The notes: generated by a model not told the origin, from the letters alone. A stretch of DNA of 64,000 nucleotides from Candidatus Gastranaerophilales bacterium (GCA_944324395.1 CALUWC010000002.1:124001-188000); one strand, 5' to 3'. Shown: positions 53,511-62,701, numbered from the stretch's first letter. Numbers and translations: made by a program.

Positions 53511-53613
53511 TAAATTTAAAATTTCATTATTATAATGTAACAAAAATGCATTTAGAGGAATAATATATTATAATTTTGCATTATACAATTTTCGCAATAT
53601 AAGGAATAGATAA

Positions 53614-54570
53614 ATGGAAGATATTAACAATTTTGAGAACAATCAGAATGATGAAACTTCTGTCGAAGAATTTTTACAAGATGAAAATTCAGTAAAATTA
53701 GACAAAATCGAAATTACGCACAAACCGCAGGAAAGAAGAGTCCACATAGAAAAACATGAAAACAATTCCGGAATGGGAGATATCGCCCCATACAGTATTT
53801 CCAGACATTTCAACTGGGGAACCTTTTTATTTAACTGGATTTGGGGATTAAAATATAAAAAATTCACACTGCTGCTTATTCCTCTGGTTTGTATATTACC
53901 ATACGGATTTATAGCTGCAATAATAGGGGCATTTCTTGCCGGAACTAAAGGCAACCAGTGGGCATGGGAAGAGGTTCAATATAAGAATGAAGCAGATTTT
54001 CATCACGCACAAAAAGCCTGGGTTAAAGCCTGGTTTATACTTGCAGGTATAGCCTTAGCTATTGCACTGCCTATATATCTGTCCGCAAATAAAACAAATA
54101 CAGCCAGTGATGAAAGTTCACTTCTGAATAAGGATTATTACAGCCTTATAAGTACTACAGAATTAAAAATTCCGCAAGAAATCTATGACAAAACAGACAC
54201 AAATGATCACAATGTTAATTTACTTCTGAGTAATAAATATGTTATATACTGGTTCAGACCAAAAAATGACCGGACTATCGCATCAAAACAATTTATAGAA
54301 GATGAGTTTGAAAGAAATAAAGAAAATTTAGGCGATAAATATATACTATACCCTGATATAAAAGAAATCAAAGGAAGCAAAGATGATGTAGTAGATCTTG
54401 ATATTGAAGCATCATGTATAAACGAAACCTGTATTGACAAATGGTTATATAAAACCTGTAAATCAGGATATTGTATTCTTAATTTTAAAAACAAAGTTTA
54501 CTATAAAACAAGAGATAGAGCAAATGTTATACCAAAAGCCCTCAGTTTGCTGAATAAATGGGATAAATAG
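53614..54570 (+). CDS. membrane protein with thioredoxin-like C-terminus, 318 residues
   Basis: An acidic N-terminal region (1-60), a short aromatic segment SRHFNWGTFLFNWIWGLKYK, two transmembrane helices (about 85-115 and 140-158), then a C-terminal domain (about 200-318) related to the two thioredoxin-like genes at 49.9-51.1 kb: NKYVIYWFRPKNDRT and CKSGYCILNF. It lacks the CPYAQ-type cysteine site. AGGA precedes the ATG. Function unknown. Confidence 0.6.
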   Translation: MEDINNFENNQNDETSVEEFLQDENSVKLDKIEITHKPQERRVHIEKHENNSGMGDIAPYSISRHFNWGTFLFNWIWGLKYKKFTLLLIPLVCILPYGFIAAIIGAFLAGTKGNQWAWEEVQYKNEADFHHAQKAWVKAWFILAGIALAIALPIYLSANKTNTASDESSLLNKDYYSLISTTELKIPQEIYDKTDTNDHNVNLLLSNKYVIYWFRPKNDRTIASKQFIEDEFERNKENLGDKYILYPDIKEIKGSKDDVVDLDIEASCINETCIDKWLYKTCKSGYCILNFKNKVYYKTRDRANVIPKALSLLNKWDK

Positions 54571-54589
54571 TAAATTTAAGGACAAAGAT

Positions 54590-54623
54590 AAAAAGGCCCC
54601 GGAGCAAAATCCGGTGCCTTTTT
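54590..54623 (+). terminator. intrinsic terminator
   Basis: AAAAGGC-CCGG pairs with CCGG-GCCTTTTT around an AT-rich loop. Serves the 318-residue gene. Confidence 0.8.
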
Positions 54624-54738
54624 ATCTTTCAGAAAACAAAATCCAATAAATAAACAATTAACAACAATGCTTTATAACCACTCAAATAAATTACCCGCTA
54701 ATTTAACCATATAGTTATATAAAAAAATCGCAAAAATA

Positions 54739-54760
54739 AAAAAGGCTTAAAAGCCTTTTT
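54739..54760 (-). terminator. terminator of tRNA-Glu
   Basis: AAAAAGGCTT/AAGCCTTTTT hairpin, six bases past the tRNA 3' end on the minus strand, followed by TTATTTTTG. Confidence 0.7.
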
Positions 54761-54765
54761 ATAAA

Positions 54766-54841
54766 TGGTACCCCCAAGCGAATTCGAATCGCTGTCTACA
54801 CCGTGAAAGGGTGTTGTCCTAGGCCTCTAGACGATGGGGGC
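54766..54841 (-). tRNA. tRNA-Glu (anticodon UUC)
   Basis: Acceptor stem GCCCCCA with TGGGGGT, D-arm TCGTCTAGAGGCCTAGGA, anticodon stem-loop CACCCTTTCACGGTG with TTC, T-arm AGCGA/TCGCT with loop TTCGAAT, and encoded CCA. The sequence pattern is like cyanobacterial and plastid trnE. Transcribed alone from a consensus promoter. Confidence 0.97.
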
Positions 54842-54865
54842 TTAGCTATTTAACCTACGAAAGTT

Positions 54866-54894
54866 ATTCTATCCCAGACATAATTAAATGTCAA
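54866..54894 (-). promoter_or_regulatory. sigma-70 promoter of tRNA-Glu
   Basis: Minus strand TTGACA at 54894-54889, 17-base spacer, TAGAAT at 54871-54866. Nearly consensus, as expected for a stable RNA. Confidence 0.8.
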
Positions 54895-54913
54895 CCAATC
54901 AATTTTATTTTGT

Positions 54914-55918
54914 TTAATTTATGTTACTTTCAATATTTCCACAACCAATTTCACGTATTATATCCAAAATTTCAGATGAAATATCGGCATGTGTTTTGAT
55001 ATTACGTTTAACCATTTGTGCAAATTCAACTTTTTTAAATTCATGCATTCCTCTGGTTTTAAAAACTTCTTCTAAAATTTTGACTCTCGGAATATTTTCT
55101 TTAAGCATTTTATTTTCGATTATAGAAATATTGTTTAATTCATAATCAAGAGTACGTTTTACAAGATCAAGCGGCAACAAATCTTCAAATTCCCCGCATT
55201 TGAGAAGATGAATGGTATCTATCGAACGAAGTTTCGGTTTTATTTCCTCAAGATTTTCCTTCGCATCTTTATCAAGAAGAATAAATATAGGAAGGTTTAA
55301 AGTTTCCACAAGTTTATAATACAATTTTACAACCTGATTTTTCCCGCCTGCTGAAAGAATATAAATCCCTTCTTTATCAAAATCATATCCGCAAAATTTT
55401 GAAAATTCGGGCAGTAAAATTTCTTCTGTTGCCCCTTCTGCTATAACAACTTTTTTAACAGGAAACCTTAAAGAATTCTCAAACCTGTCTTTTTCTATAT
55501 CAACAGAAGTTGCCAAAACTTTTAACCAGCGTAAATTTGCAGAAGAATTTTCATCAATAAAATCTAAAACAGCTTTATAATGAATTTTGTTTTTTAGCAA
55601 CTCTTCGGTATTTTCACTTAATTTAAAAACAGATTTTTCATAATCATAAAGCCTTTGATTTATCAAATAATCTTCAGTACTACCATATCCCAATTCATTT
55701 ATCGAAAAATTGAATACATATTGAGCAAGATCTTTTATTTTTCGGTAATCCATTTTTTCTAAATCAAATTTTTTATATTTAGGAGATATTAAATTGTTAG
55801 TCAAAACATCATAAAACACCCTTAAATATTTAACTTCAGGATGTTTAAATCTTGTCAATCTGTCAAATGAAATCAGTATTTGTTCTTTAGTTAACGGTTT
55901 GACTTTTAGATTATTCAA
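54914..55918 (-). CDS. TOPRIM-domain protein, OLD-like
   Basis: 334 residues. An N-terminal helical region (1-155) and a TOPRIM domain: VVIAEGATEEILLPEFSKFCG (glutamate motif) near 164 and FILLDKDAKENLEE (DxD-like motif). This arrangement fits the nuclease half of OLD-family proteins without the ABC ATPase. No Gabija-like partner is adjacent. The start is TTG behind GAGGG. It overlaps the first base of the next frame. A DNA-processing or defence role is possible but unproven. Confidence 0.7.
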   Translation of the reverse strand: MNNLKVKPLTKEQILISFDRLTRFKHPEVKYLRVFYDVLTNNLISPKYKKFDLEKMDYRKIKDLAQYVFNFSINELGYGSTEDYLINQRLYDYEKSVFKLSENTEELLKNKIHYKAVLDFIDENSSANLRWLKVLATSVDIEKDRFENSLRFPVKKVVIAEGATEEILLPEFSKFCGYDFDKEGIYILSAGGKNQVVKLYYKLVETLNLPIFILLDKDAKENLEEIKPKLRSIDTIHLLKCGEFEDLLPLDLVKRTLDYELNNISIIENKMLKENIPRVKILEEVFKTRGMHEFKKVEFAQMVKRNIKTHADISSEILDIIREIGCGNIESNIN

Positions 55919-56007
55919 TGATACCCTCTTTAATATTTATTTACAATAAAATTACTAATATAGCAATTTTTTTAACTTTTGTTTTTTATTATAAATGTGG
56001 TGTTAAT

Positions 56008-57387
56008 ATGGTAGAAAAAATTACTTCTCGTATCCAGCAATATAATTATAACACAATAAGCAGTGTTAGTAATATGGCAGACAAACCGGAAACAACATCT
56101 GTTCAAGCTTCACCTGCTTTTGGCACCACATACGCAATGTATCCAAATCAACAGGCAAATCAAGTTCAAATCAGAACAACCCTGAGCGGAAAAGAAGAAA
56201 AAGCAAAATATACAGCCGTTCTTTCAAACCTTGACAGAAACGGCAGAAAAATTCTTGAAAATATGTTAAAATCCGGAGTTTTATTAAATTCCGACTCAAA
56301 TGATAAGAGTACCGTACTGGACAATTTATACAAAATTATAAATGAACCGAGAGCTCAGGGACTTGATGCAAAAATAATGCTAAAGGATACTGTTGCAACA
56401 ATTGCATACCCATATATAATTACCCAGCAATTTGGAGATATTCCGAAAGAATATACGCAAAGAGCAATTCAGGCAAACAATGAAGGTAAAACTAATCTGC
56501 TTGATATTTATCAAGGTGTAAATGATATAAATGTACAACATTCCGGAACATGCGTTGCCGCAAGTACAGAATTCAAACTGGCAAAACAACAGCCCGCAGA
56601 ATTTGCTCGTTTTGCCCAGGAATTAAGCTCACCAAAACTTTCCGTTAACAAAACAATAGGTTTAAATAATCTGGCAGATAATACAATAAATGCTGTATGG
56701 CTTTTGAATGCATTTGAAATTCCTTATGAAATGAAAAATTTTGACAATGCAAATTTAACTTTTGCTCCGGATAAAAATGCAATTCTAAGAGCTCAAATTC
56801 AAACAACAAACAAAGACCCTTATGAAAGAACCCCGCTGGATGTATTGATGCAGTCAACATTTATGCAGGTTGGTTCTCAGCAATCATACAACACCCTGAC
56901 AGATAAACGTGCAGGAAAATTTAACCAGAATGATAAAGGTTTAATTGAATTTGAAAAAACATTTACAGAATCCGTTGTGTTTGATAAAAATATCCTTTCT
57001 GTGACATACCAAACTGTTGATGAAAATGCCAGACTAATCGGTTATGAAACAGATTTAGGAACAATGAAAAGACATTTGCTGGAAGCTTTGAATGAAGGTG
57101 AAAATATTATCATCGGATATACTCAGACCGATGCAAACAACATTATTGTAAATGGTCATGAAATAACAATTGTTGGATATAAAACAGATAAAAACGGGAA
57201 AATAACATTTATCTGTAATGATACAGACGATAATATTCCACGACTGATAGAATATTCAGAAGATTATCTTCTTCCGAAAATTCACCATGCAGCTCTACCT
57301 AAACATATTGTGGAAAAAGATTTGAATATCGTTCCGAACTATGTTGAAGGAATAAATATATATAAAAATATGAAAAATGCAGCATAA
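56008..57387 (+). CDS. papain-like cysteine peptidase domain protein
   Basis: 459 residues. The N-terminus is Ser/Thr/Gln-rich without a Sec signal; the C-terminal half has a papain-like triad in order: Cys182 in QHSGTCVAASTEF, His384 in VNGHEITIVGYK and Asn404 in ICNDTDD. A long insert lies between. The frame reaches 30 codons upstream, but the ATG at 56008 follows GGTG and a -10-like TATAAA. Role inferred as protease or protease-like; substrate unknown. Divergent from the TOPRIM gene. Confidence 0.65.
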   Translation: MVEKITSRIQQYNYNTISSVSNMADKPETTSVQASPAFGTTYAMYPNQQANQVQIRTTLSGKEEKAKYTAVLSNLDRNGRKILENMLKSGVLLNSDSNDKSTVLDNLYKIINEPRAQGLDAKIMLKDTVATIAYPYIITQQFGDIPKEYTQRAIQANNEGKTNLLDIYQGVNDINVQHSGTCVAASTEFKLAKQQPAEFARFAQELSSPKLSVNKTIGLNNLADNTINAVWLLNAFEIPYEMKNFDNANLTFAPDKNAILRAQIQTTNKDPYERTPLDVLMQSTFMQVGSQQSYNTLTDKRAGKFNQNDKGLIEFEKTFTESVVFDKNILSVTYQTVDENARLIGYETDLGTMKRHLLEALNEGENIIIGYTQTDANNIIVNGHEITIVGYKTDKNGKITFICNDTDDNIPRLIEYSEDYLLPKIHHAALPKHIVEKDLNIVPNYVEGINIYKNMKNAA

Positions 57388-57425
57388 AGGTCTAAATGAA
57401 GAATTGTATATTACATTTTGTTAAT

Positions 57426-57466
57426 AAAACTCCCGAAAAAAGCAAAATTTATTTTCAGGAGTTTTT
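57426..57466 (+). terminator. terminator after peptidase gene
   Basis: AAAACTCC with CGAAAA pairs with TTTTC-GGAGTTTTT through a one-base mismatch, followed by T5. Confidence 0.7.
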
Positions 57467-57497
57467 ATCATGATGGAAACGCAAGCAGGTAGAAATC

Positions 57498-59198
57498 ATG
57501 ATAAATGTACCAAACATTACTCAATCCTCAATGAATAACAAAACAGACGCTATTCTTTCTGCAAAGCCAATACAGGCGTCTAATAAATCTCAATTAGAAT
57601 ACATAAATAATACTGATAAATATACAGCAAATATATATCCCCAAGAAACAATTCCGGTATACACAAGATCACAAACTAAAGCTCCGGAATTTACAGAACC
57701 AAAAGTTATTCATACAAGCTGGTTTTATATCAATGATGTCCATGGGAAAATGACAAATATGGAAAGAATTTATAATATTTCCAGAGAATTTGACCAGATT
57801 TCTCCATCCGATATAAACAAAACATTTTATACAAATTCAACAGATAATGTTTCCAAATTCAAAGTTGCATCAGGAGACATAATTCTGGGTGCAAACTTTA
57901 CAAATAATCAGGTTGCAAACCAATTTTTAAATTGGAGCGGATTTATAGCATCAGCCCTTGGCAACCATGAACTTGATATTATTGATCCGAACAATTTAGC
58001 AAAACTGCTGGACAATGCAAAATATAAGACTCTTGCAATAAATATAGAAGTAGATAAAAATTCTCCAATCTACGGAAGAATAGAAAAATCAATGATTGTC
58101 GAAAAAGATGGAGAAAAATACGGTCTTATAGGTATTGCTCCGCCTGATATGTACGAAAGAGTAAAAGCAAATAATACTTTAAGTGATATCAAAATTAAAA
58201 GTGCAGACGAAACAATAAAACTTGTACAAGATGAAGTTAAAAATCTTCAAAATCAAGGCATTAATAAAATTATTGTACTATCTCATGCCGGTATCAAAAA
58301 CGATAAACGCCTTGCTCAGGAAACAGAAGGTATTGATATCATATTCGGAGCACATACTCATGACCTTATTGAAGGTATAAAAGAAGGTCAAAACCTGTTC
58401 TACTCAAAAACAGGAGAACCTACGATTATCACTCAGGCAGGAAAAGACGGTGAAAATGTCGGCATACTAAATGTTGATTTTGATGAAAACGGAGTTATTA
58501 AAAAAGCCCAGAATAATGTAATTAAAACAAGGGCATACAACAGACCTTTATTTGTAAAACATGCGGTGGAAGGAATCATAGGAAAACCGGAAATTATCGG
58601 ACATGTAAAAGCCGCAGTTCCGCCTCCGGAAAAAAGACTTGCCCAAAATAACCCGCATGGGAATTTAATTGCAGATGCAATGAGATCGGAATTAGGAACA
58701 GATATTGCAATTCTTAATGCAGGAAATATCAGAGGTCACTTCTCTCAAGGCCCGATAGATACAAGACTGATTTCCGATATCACCCCGTTTGAAGATAAAA
58801 TGATGATTTTGGGCTTAACCGAAAAACAAATTGTTGATTCAATTAAAGTAGGCTGTAAATCTATTCCTAGAAGTTCCAACAAACCGGGAATTCTACTTGT
58901 TTCAGGATTAAGATACAAAGCCAACAATCAAGGTGAATTGATTGATTTGGAATATATCGACAAAAATAATCAGGTGCATAAAATCGACGTAAACAATCCT
59001 GATCCAAATAAAAAATATACCGTAGCTGCAGATGATTTTTATGCAACAGGCGGAGACGGATATTTAGAAACCAATAAAAATCCTGATTTTGTTTTACAAA
59101 AATTTGATATGGATAAAAACAAATTAGCCTGCGATTATATCAAAAAACTCAATCAGCCTATAGAAATTAAAGATGATCAAAGAGTTCAGATTATATAA
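57498..59198 (+). CDS. 5'-nucleotidase/UshA-type metallophosphatase
   Basis: 566 residues. Metallophosphatase motifs NDVHGK near 80, ALGNHELDI near 155, LSHAGIKN near 258 and IFGAHTHDLI near 284; then 5_nucleotid_C with NPHGNLIADAMR, LNAGNIRG and a late ADDFYATGGDG. It would hydrolyse 5'-nucleotides or related diphosphates outside the cytosol, but the 75 leading residues are Asn/Ser/Thr/Lys-rich and carry no Sec signal. Next to the peptidase gene and followed by fliA. Confidence 0.88.
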   Translation: MINVPNITQSSMNNKTDAILSAKPIQASNKSQLEYINNTDKYTANIYPQETIPVYTRSQTKAPEFTEPKVIHTSWFYINDVHGKMTNMERIYNISREFDQISPSDINKTFYTNSTDNVSKFKVASGDIILGANFTNNQVANQFLNWSGFIASALGNHELDIIDPNNLAKLLDNAKYKTLAINIEVDKNSPIYGRIEKSMIVEKDGEKYGLIGIAPPDMYERVKANNTLSDIKIKSADETIKLVQDEVKNLQNQGINKIIVLSHAGIKNDKRLAQETEGIDIIFGAHTHDLIEGIKEGQNLFYSKTGEPTIITQAGKDGENVGILNVDFDENGVIKKAQNNVIKTRAYNRPLFVKHAVEGIIGKPEIIGHVKAAVPPPEKRLAQNNPHGNLIADAMRSELGTDIAILNAGNIRGHFSQGPIDTRLISDITPFEDKMMILGLTEKQIVDSIKVGCKSIPRSSNKPGILLVSGLRYKANNQGELIDLEYIDKNNQVHKIDVNNPDPNKKYTVAADDFYATGGDGYLETNKNPDFVLQKFDMDKNKLACDYIKKLNQPIEIKDDQRVQII

Positions 59199-59224
59199 TC
59201 TGGCAAATTCACTGATATTATCAT

Positions 59225-59887
59225 TTAATATCCATATTGCTCGTGTGCATTTAGATATTCTCTTACAGTATTAAGAGAAGATTGGACAATTCTTGTAACG
59301 CGAGACGGAGATAAACCAATCTGTTTTGCTATATCTTTAACCTGCATATTACGATAGAATCTATATTCTACTACCGTTCTTTCTTTTGGCGGAAGTTTAG
59401 AAATAGCAGTTCTAATCATTTTACCCATTTCGGAAATTTCAGCATTCTCATCAGGCATGGCATGAGGATCTTTGACAAAATCAAATGGAGAATCATTATC
59501 ACTGGCGGCAGCAGCAAGCCCGTCAATAGAGAGGATAGTTTCGTAAATAGCTTCACGAACTTTCGCTTGCTTCATATCCATACCTTCTACAACTTCTTCA
59601 TCATCATACTCATCTTCTGACTTATGCTTCATTGAGTACCATTTATATCTTATTCTTAATTCATTGCGGATGGCCCAACGAACAGCTGTTGCAATATATG
59701 CCGAATTATATTTTGCAAGCTGCTCCGGGGTCTTATTTTTTATCATGACCTGAATTGCAATAATACCGATAGATAATAACTCCTCATATTCAACCATATG
59801 AGCAGGTATACGTTTATGTTCAACTCTAGCAACCTTTTGAACTATATCAATATAATGCTGTAAATTTGTTTTATCTTCAGTAGCCAT
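59225..59887 (-). CDS. fliA: RNA polymerase sigma factor, FliA/sigma-28 family
   Basis: 220 residues. Regions 2 (VEYEELLSIGIIAIQ, ATAVRWAIRNELRIRYK), a spacer and 4 (LPPKERTVVEYRFYRNMQVK, IGLSPSRVTRIVQ) are intact. Region 1.1 is absent, as in FliA/WhiG sigma factors. It directs flagellar or similar genes. It follows flhB by about 30 bases in the same direction. The start ATG at 59887 is chosen over the TTG at 59902; neither has a strong site. Confidence 0.85.
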   Translation of the reverse strand: MATEDKTNLQHYIDIVQKVARVEHKRIPAHMVEYEELLSIGIIAIQVMIKNKTPEQLAKYNSAYIATAVRWAIRNELRIRYKWYSMKHKSEDEYDDEEVVEGMDMKQAKVREAIYETILSIDGLAAAASDNDSPFDFVKDPHAMPDENAEISEMGKMIRTAISKLPPKERTVVEYRFYRNMQVKDIAKQIGLSPSRVTRIVQSSLNTVREYLNAHEQYGY

Positions 59888-59917
59888 AATTTTACACATC
59901 AATAATACTACAAGAAA

Positions 59918-60994
59918 TTAATTTCGCGGTCGTTTATTTGATGGATTTTTCATTTTGTAGACGAACATGAGAATTTCCGCAACAGCTTTATATAATTCAG
60001 GCGGAATGTGCTGATTTATATCAACCATTCTGAACAATGCTCTTGCGACAGGCGGATTTTCTATAACCGGAACATTATGTTCTTTAGCTATATCTATAAT
60101 TTTTTTTGCAATAAGCTCCGTTCCCTTTGCAATGAGCATAGGAGAATCCATTTCTTCAGCCACGTACTTTAAAGCACAGGCAACATGGGTTGGATTTGTT
60201 ACGACAAAATCGGCAGTCGGTACTGCGTCCATTGCACCTTGCTGGAGCATCTGCATACGGCGTTGGCGAAGAGCAGCTTTTACATTCGGATCGCCTTCAG
60301 AGTTTTTATACTCGTCTTTAATTTCCTTGAAAGACATCTTCTGATCTTTCAAAAATTTCCATTTTGTAACTCCGTAATCAGCCGCTGCAATAATTAAAAA
60401 TGCAATACAGGCTTTAAAAATAAATTCGGTAATAATTTTTCCGAACTCTACCATAACAGCAAAGTTATTATCAACTGCTGCAAGCATTAAAATAGATTCA
60501 ATATGATCTTTATATACCATCCAGCCGATATAACCTAAAATAACAACTTTTACAATATTTTTAAATAATTCAAAAAGTGTTTTAATAGAAACAATATTCT
60601 TAAAATACTTTGTAGGGTTAAGTTTATCCAATTTCGGGACAAGAGGTGCAATTGCAACAAGAGGTCCAACTTGAATAAAATCAGCTAAAATAGCAACTAG
60701 CCACGCTATAAACAAAATCGGACCTAAAATTAAAAAAGTAGCTTTGAGAGAAACAGTCAAAATATACATGTATCCTATTTTATCCACATGTGCATTAGGA
60801 ATTTGTTCATACAAAAGCGTAAAAACCTGTACAATTTGATCCCAAATAAAAGGCGCAAGTCCAAAAATAACAGAAAATAAAATAAGCAAAGATACAGCCG
60901 TTGAAAAGTCTTTTGACTTTACAACCTGACCTTCTTTTCTTGCCTGTTCCAGCTTTCTGGGGGTGGCATCAAACTGCTTATCTTCATCTCCCAT
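59918..60994 (-). CDS. flhB: flagellar type III export protein FlhB
   Basis: 358 residues, four transmembrane helices and a cytoplasmic C-terminal domain. The autocleavage motif NPTH near residues 266-269 in VVTNPTHVACALKY is intact, followed by AKGTELIAKKIIDIA and NPPVARALF. It switches export substrate from hook to filament type. An AAGGGAT site and TATAAT precede it. With fliA this argues for a flagellum or type III apparatus elsewhere in the genome. Confidence 0.94.
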   Translation of the reverse strand: MGDEDKQFDATPRKLEQARKEGQVVKSKDFSTAVSLLILFSVIFGLAPFIWDQIVQVFTLLYEQIPNAHVDKIGYMYILTVSLKATFLILGPILFIAWLVAILADFIQVGPLVAIAPLVPKLDKLNPTKYFKNIVSIKTLFELFKNIVKVVILGYIGWMVYKDHIESILMLAAVDNNFAVMVEFGKIITEFIFKACIAFLIIAAADYGVTKWKFLKDQKMSFKEIKDEYKNSEGDPNVKAALRQRRMQMLQQGAMDAVPTADFVVTNPTHVACALKYVAEEMDSPMLIAKGTELIAKKIIDIAKEHNVPVIENPPVARALFRMVDINQHIPPELYKAVAEILMFVYKMKNPSNKRPRN

Positions 60995-61151
60995 TTACGC
61001 TATATCCCTTCTGATTAATTTAATTATATCATGAATGGATTTTTAAGGAAAATTTGCCAAAAAGCAATAAACCTGCCTATAAACCTGTATTGTTATCCAG
61101 ATTGAGAGCATCCGTAATTTGCAAACTTCAGGCAATATTCATTAACAACAT

Positions 61152-61805
61152 TTACCCCACAACTATTTTTACTCCTGAACTTGTACCAAGGCGTGATGCT
61201 CCTGCTTCTATCATTTTTATTGCAGTTTCCCTATCTCTTATTCCGCCTGATGCTTTTACTTTCAGCCCATGAGAGGAAACTGTTTTATACATCAGTTCGA
61301 CATCTTCAACTTTAGCACCGACACCGTTTTTTACAAATCCGGTTGAAGTTTTAACAAAATCTGCACCGCCTTTTATACAGCATTCACAGGCATATTTAAT
61401 TTCATTTTTATCAAGCAAATCCGTTTCTAAAATAACTTTCAGATTATGCCCGCCGCAAGCAGATTTTATCAATTTTATTTCATCAACAATATAATCCGTT
61501 TCTCTATCTTTAACTTTGGTCACATTTATAACCATATCAATTTCATCAGCTCCGTCACGAACTGCATTTATGGTTTCAAAAATTTTCGTTTCCGTAGTGT
61601 TTGCCCCCAGAGGAAATCCTATAACCGTCACAATTTTTACATCAGTATCTTTTAAATATTCTTTTGCAAATTTTACATAACAAGGATTTATACAAACCCC
61701 AAGAAATTTATTTTCTTTTGCTTCCTCAAACAATTTTATTAAATCTTCTTTTTTAGCATCCTGTTTCAATAAAGTATGTTCAATATAATTATTTAAACTC
61801 TCCAT
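61152..61805 (-). CDS. deoC: deoxyribose-phosphate aldolase
   Basis: 217 residues. Converts deoxyribose 5-phosphate to acetaldehyde and glyceraldehyde 3-phosphate. The Schiff-base lysine is in DFVKTSTGF; VKASGGIRD, EIDMVINV and CVNPCYVKFA-like CINPCYVKFAK are present. GGAGG before the ATG. It starts ten bases after metF. Confidence 0.95.
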   Translation of the reverse strand: MESLNNYIEHTLLKQDAKKEDLIKLFEEAKENKFLGVCINPCYVKFAKEYLKDTDVKIVTVIGFPLGANTTETKIFETINAVRDGADEIDMVINVTKVKDRETDYIVDEIKLIKSACGGHNLKVILETDLLDKNEIKYACECCIKGGADFVKTSTGFVKNGVGAKVEDVELMYKTVSSHGLKVKASGGIRDRETAIKMIEAGASRLGTSSGVKIVVG

Positions 61806-61815
61806 AAAAATCCTC

Positions 61816-62667
61816 CTATAAAATATTATCCAAAATCTTTGATGTTAAATCCGAATGATTCAGAGTAAAAAAATGCAGTCCGCTTACCCCGGAGTCAATT
61901 AGTTCTTTACATTGACGGCTGATATAATCAATACCGTAATCTTTTATATTATCATTATGATTTATTAAAATATCAGTTAATCCTTTAGGAATTTCTATTC
62001 TTGCCATAGATGTCATTTTTTGAATTTGCTTTACACTTCTGATTGGCATAATCCCGGGAATTATCGGTAAATTTATTCCGGCTTTTCTGACAAGTTCAAC
62101 ATATTTAAAAAACTTTTCATTTTCAAAAAATAACTGGGTAAAGATGGCACTTGCTCCGGCATCAACTTTTCGTTTAAGATAGTCAATATCATCTTTCAAA
62201 GAGCAAGATTCTATATGCCCTTCAGGATAACCTGCCACCCCGATTGATAAAGTTGTTCTGTCTTTTATATATTCAACCAGTTCATTAGCATGCTTAAAAT
62301 CAAAATTACATACCTCAGCATCAGCCGGAACATCCCCACGCAAAGCCAGAATATTTTCAATCCCCATATTTTCAATCTGGGTAATATAATGCTCAATAAT
62401 CTCTTTTGATGAACAAACACATGTAAAATGCGGCATAGCAGACATTTCCAAATCTAAAATCAACCGCAAAAGTTCAATTGAAAAATTCCTTGTTCCGCCA
62501 TTTGCACCGTATGTCAAAGATACAATAGCAGGATTATATCTTTTCAAAATTCTTAATTCGTCAAACAATTTGGATATATCACCGTCTTTTGGAGGATATA
62601 TTTCAAAAGAAACCTTAAGCTTTGAATTAGGAGCTTGGTGTTGTTGATAAATTTCAGACAATTCCAT
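61816..62667 (-). CDS. metF: methylenetetrahydrofolate reductase
   Basis: 283 residues, FAD-binding TIM barrel. SFEIYPPKDGD, SLTYGANGG, ALRGDVPAD, IGVAGYPEGHIES and FFTLNHSD-like motifs are visible. It makes 5-methyl-THF for methionine. A TTG two codons upstream is possible, but TATAAT six bases before the internal ATG (62667) favours a leaderless start there. It is followed by deoC. Confidence 0.94.
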   Translation of the reverse strand: MELSEIYQQHQAPNSKLKVSFEIYPPKDGDISKLFDELRILKRYNPAIVSLTYGANGGTRNFSIELLRLILDLEMSAMPHFTCVCSSKEIIEHYITQIENMGIENILALRGDVPADAEVCNFDFKHANELVEYIKDRTTLSIGVAGYPEGHIESCSLKDDIDYLKRKVDAGASAIFTQLFFENEKFFKYVELVRKAGINLPIIPGIMPIRSVKQIQKMTSMARIEIPKGLTDILINHNDNIKDYGIDYISRQCKELIDSGVSGLHFFTLNHSDLTSKILDNIL

Positions 62668-62673
62668 AGACAA

Positions 62674-62701
62674 ATTATATCACAGATTTTCATTGTATAA
62701 T
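62674..62701. promoter_or_regulatory. divergent leaderless promoter pair for metF and HPP-like gene
   Basis: Minus-strand TATAAT (62674-62679) is six bases before the metF ATG; plus-strand TATAAT (62696-62701) is nine bases before the ATG at 62711. Both genes lack ribosome sites. Confidence 0.6.

Larger units (their letters stand above)
53110..53613. other. 504-base interval: structured leader and orphan minus-strand terminator
   Basis: No established gene. Hairpins GCCCCA/TGGGGC (53168-53205) and CAGAG/CTCTG (53129-53145) lie in the leader of the 451-residue gene. A terminator-like hairpin on the minus strand is at 53329-53365. A minus-strand frame of 43 codons from TTG 53510 to 53379 (32 codons from ATG 53477) has a TATAAT about 18 bases upstream. 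A 62-codon plus-strand frame at 53158-53346 has no support. Confidence 0.55.

Noticed and set aside
54766-54841. tRNA-Glu as integration site for the phage-like cassette
   Set aside because: It is about 23 kb from the cassette, with housekeeping genes between, and no integrase or duplicated tRNA end is seen.
61054-61272. 72-codon plus-strand frame across the flhB upstream region and deoC end
   Set aside because: Overlaps the conserved deoC coding end and has no supporting start signals.
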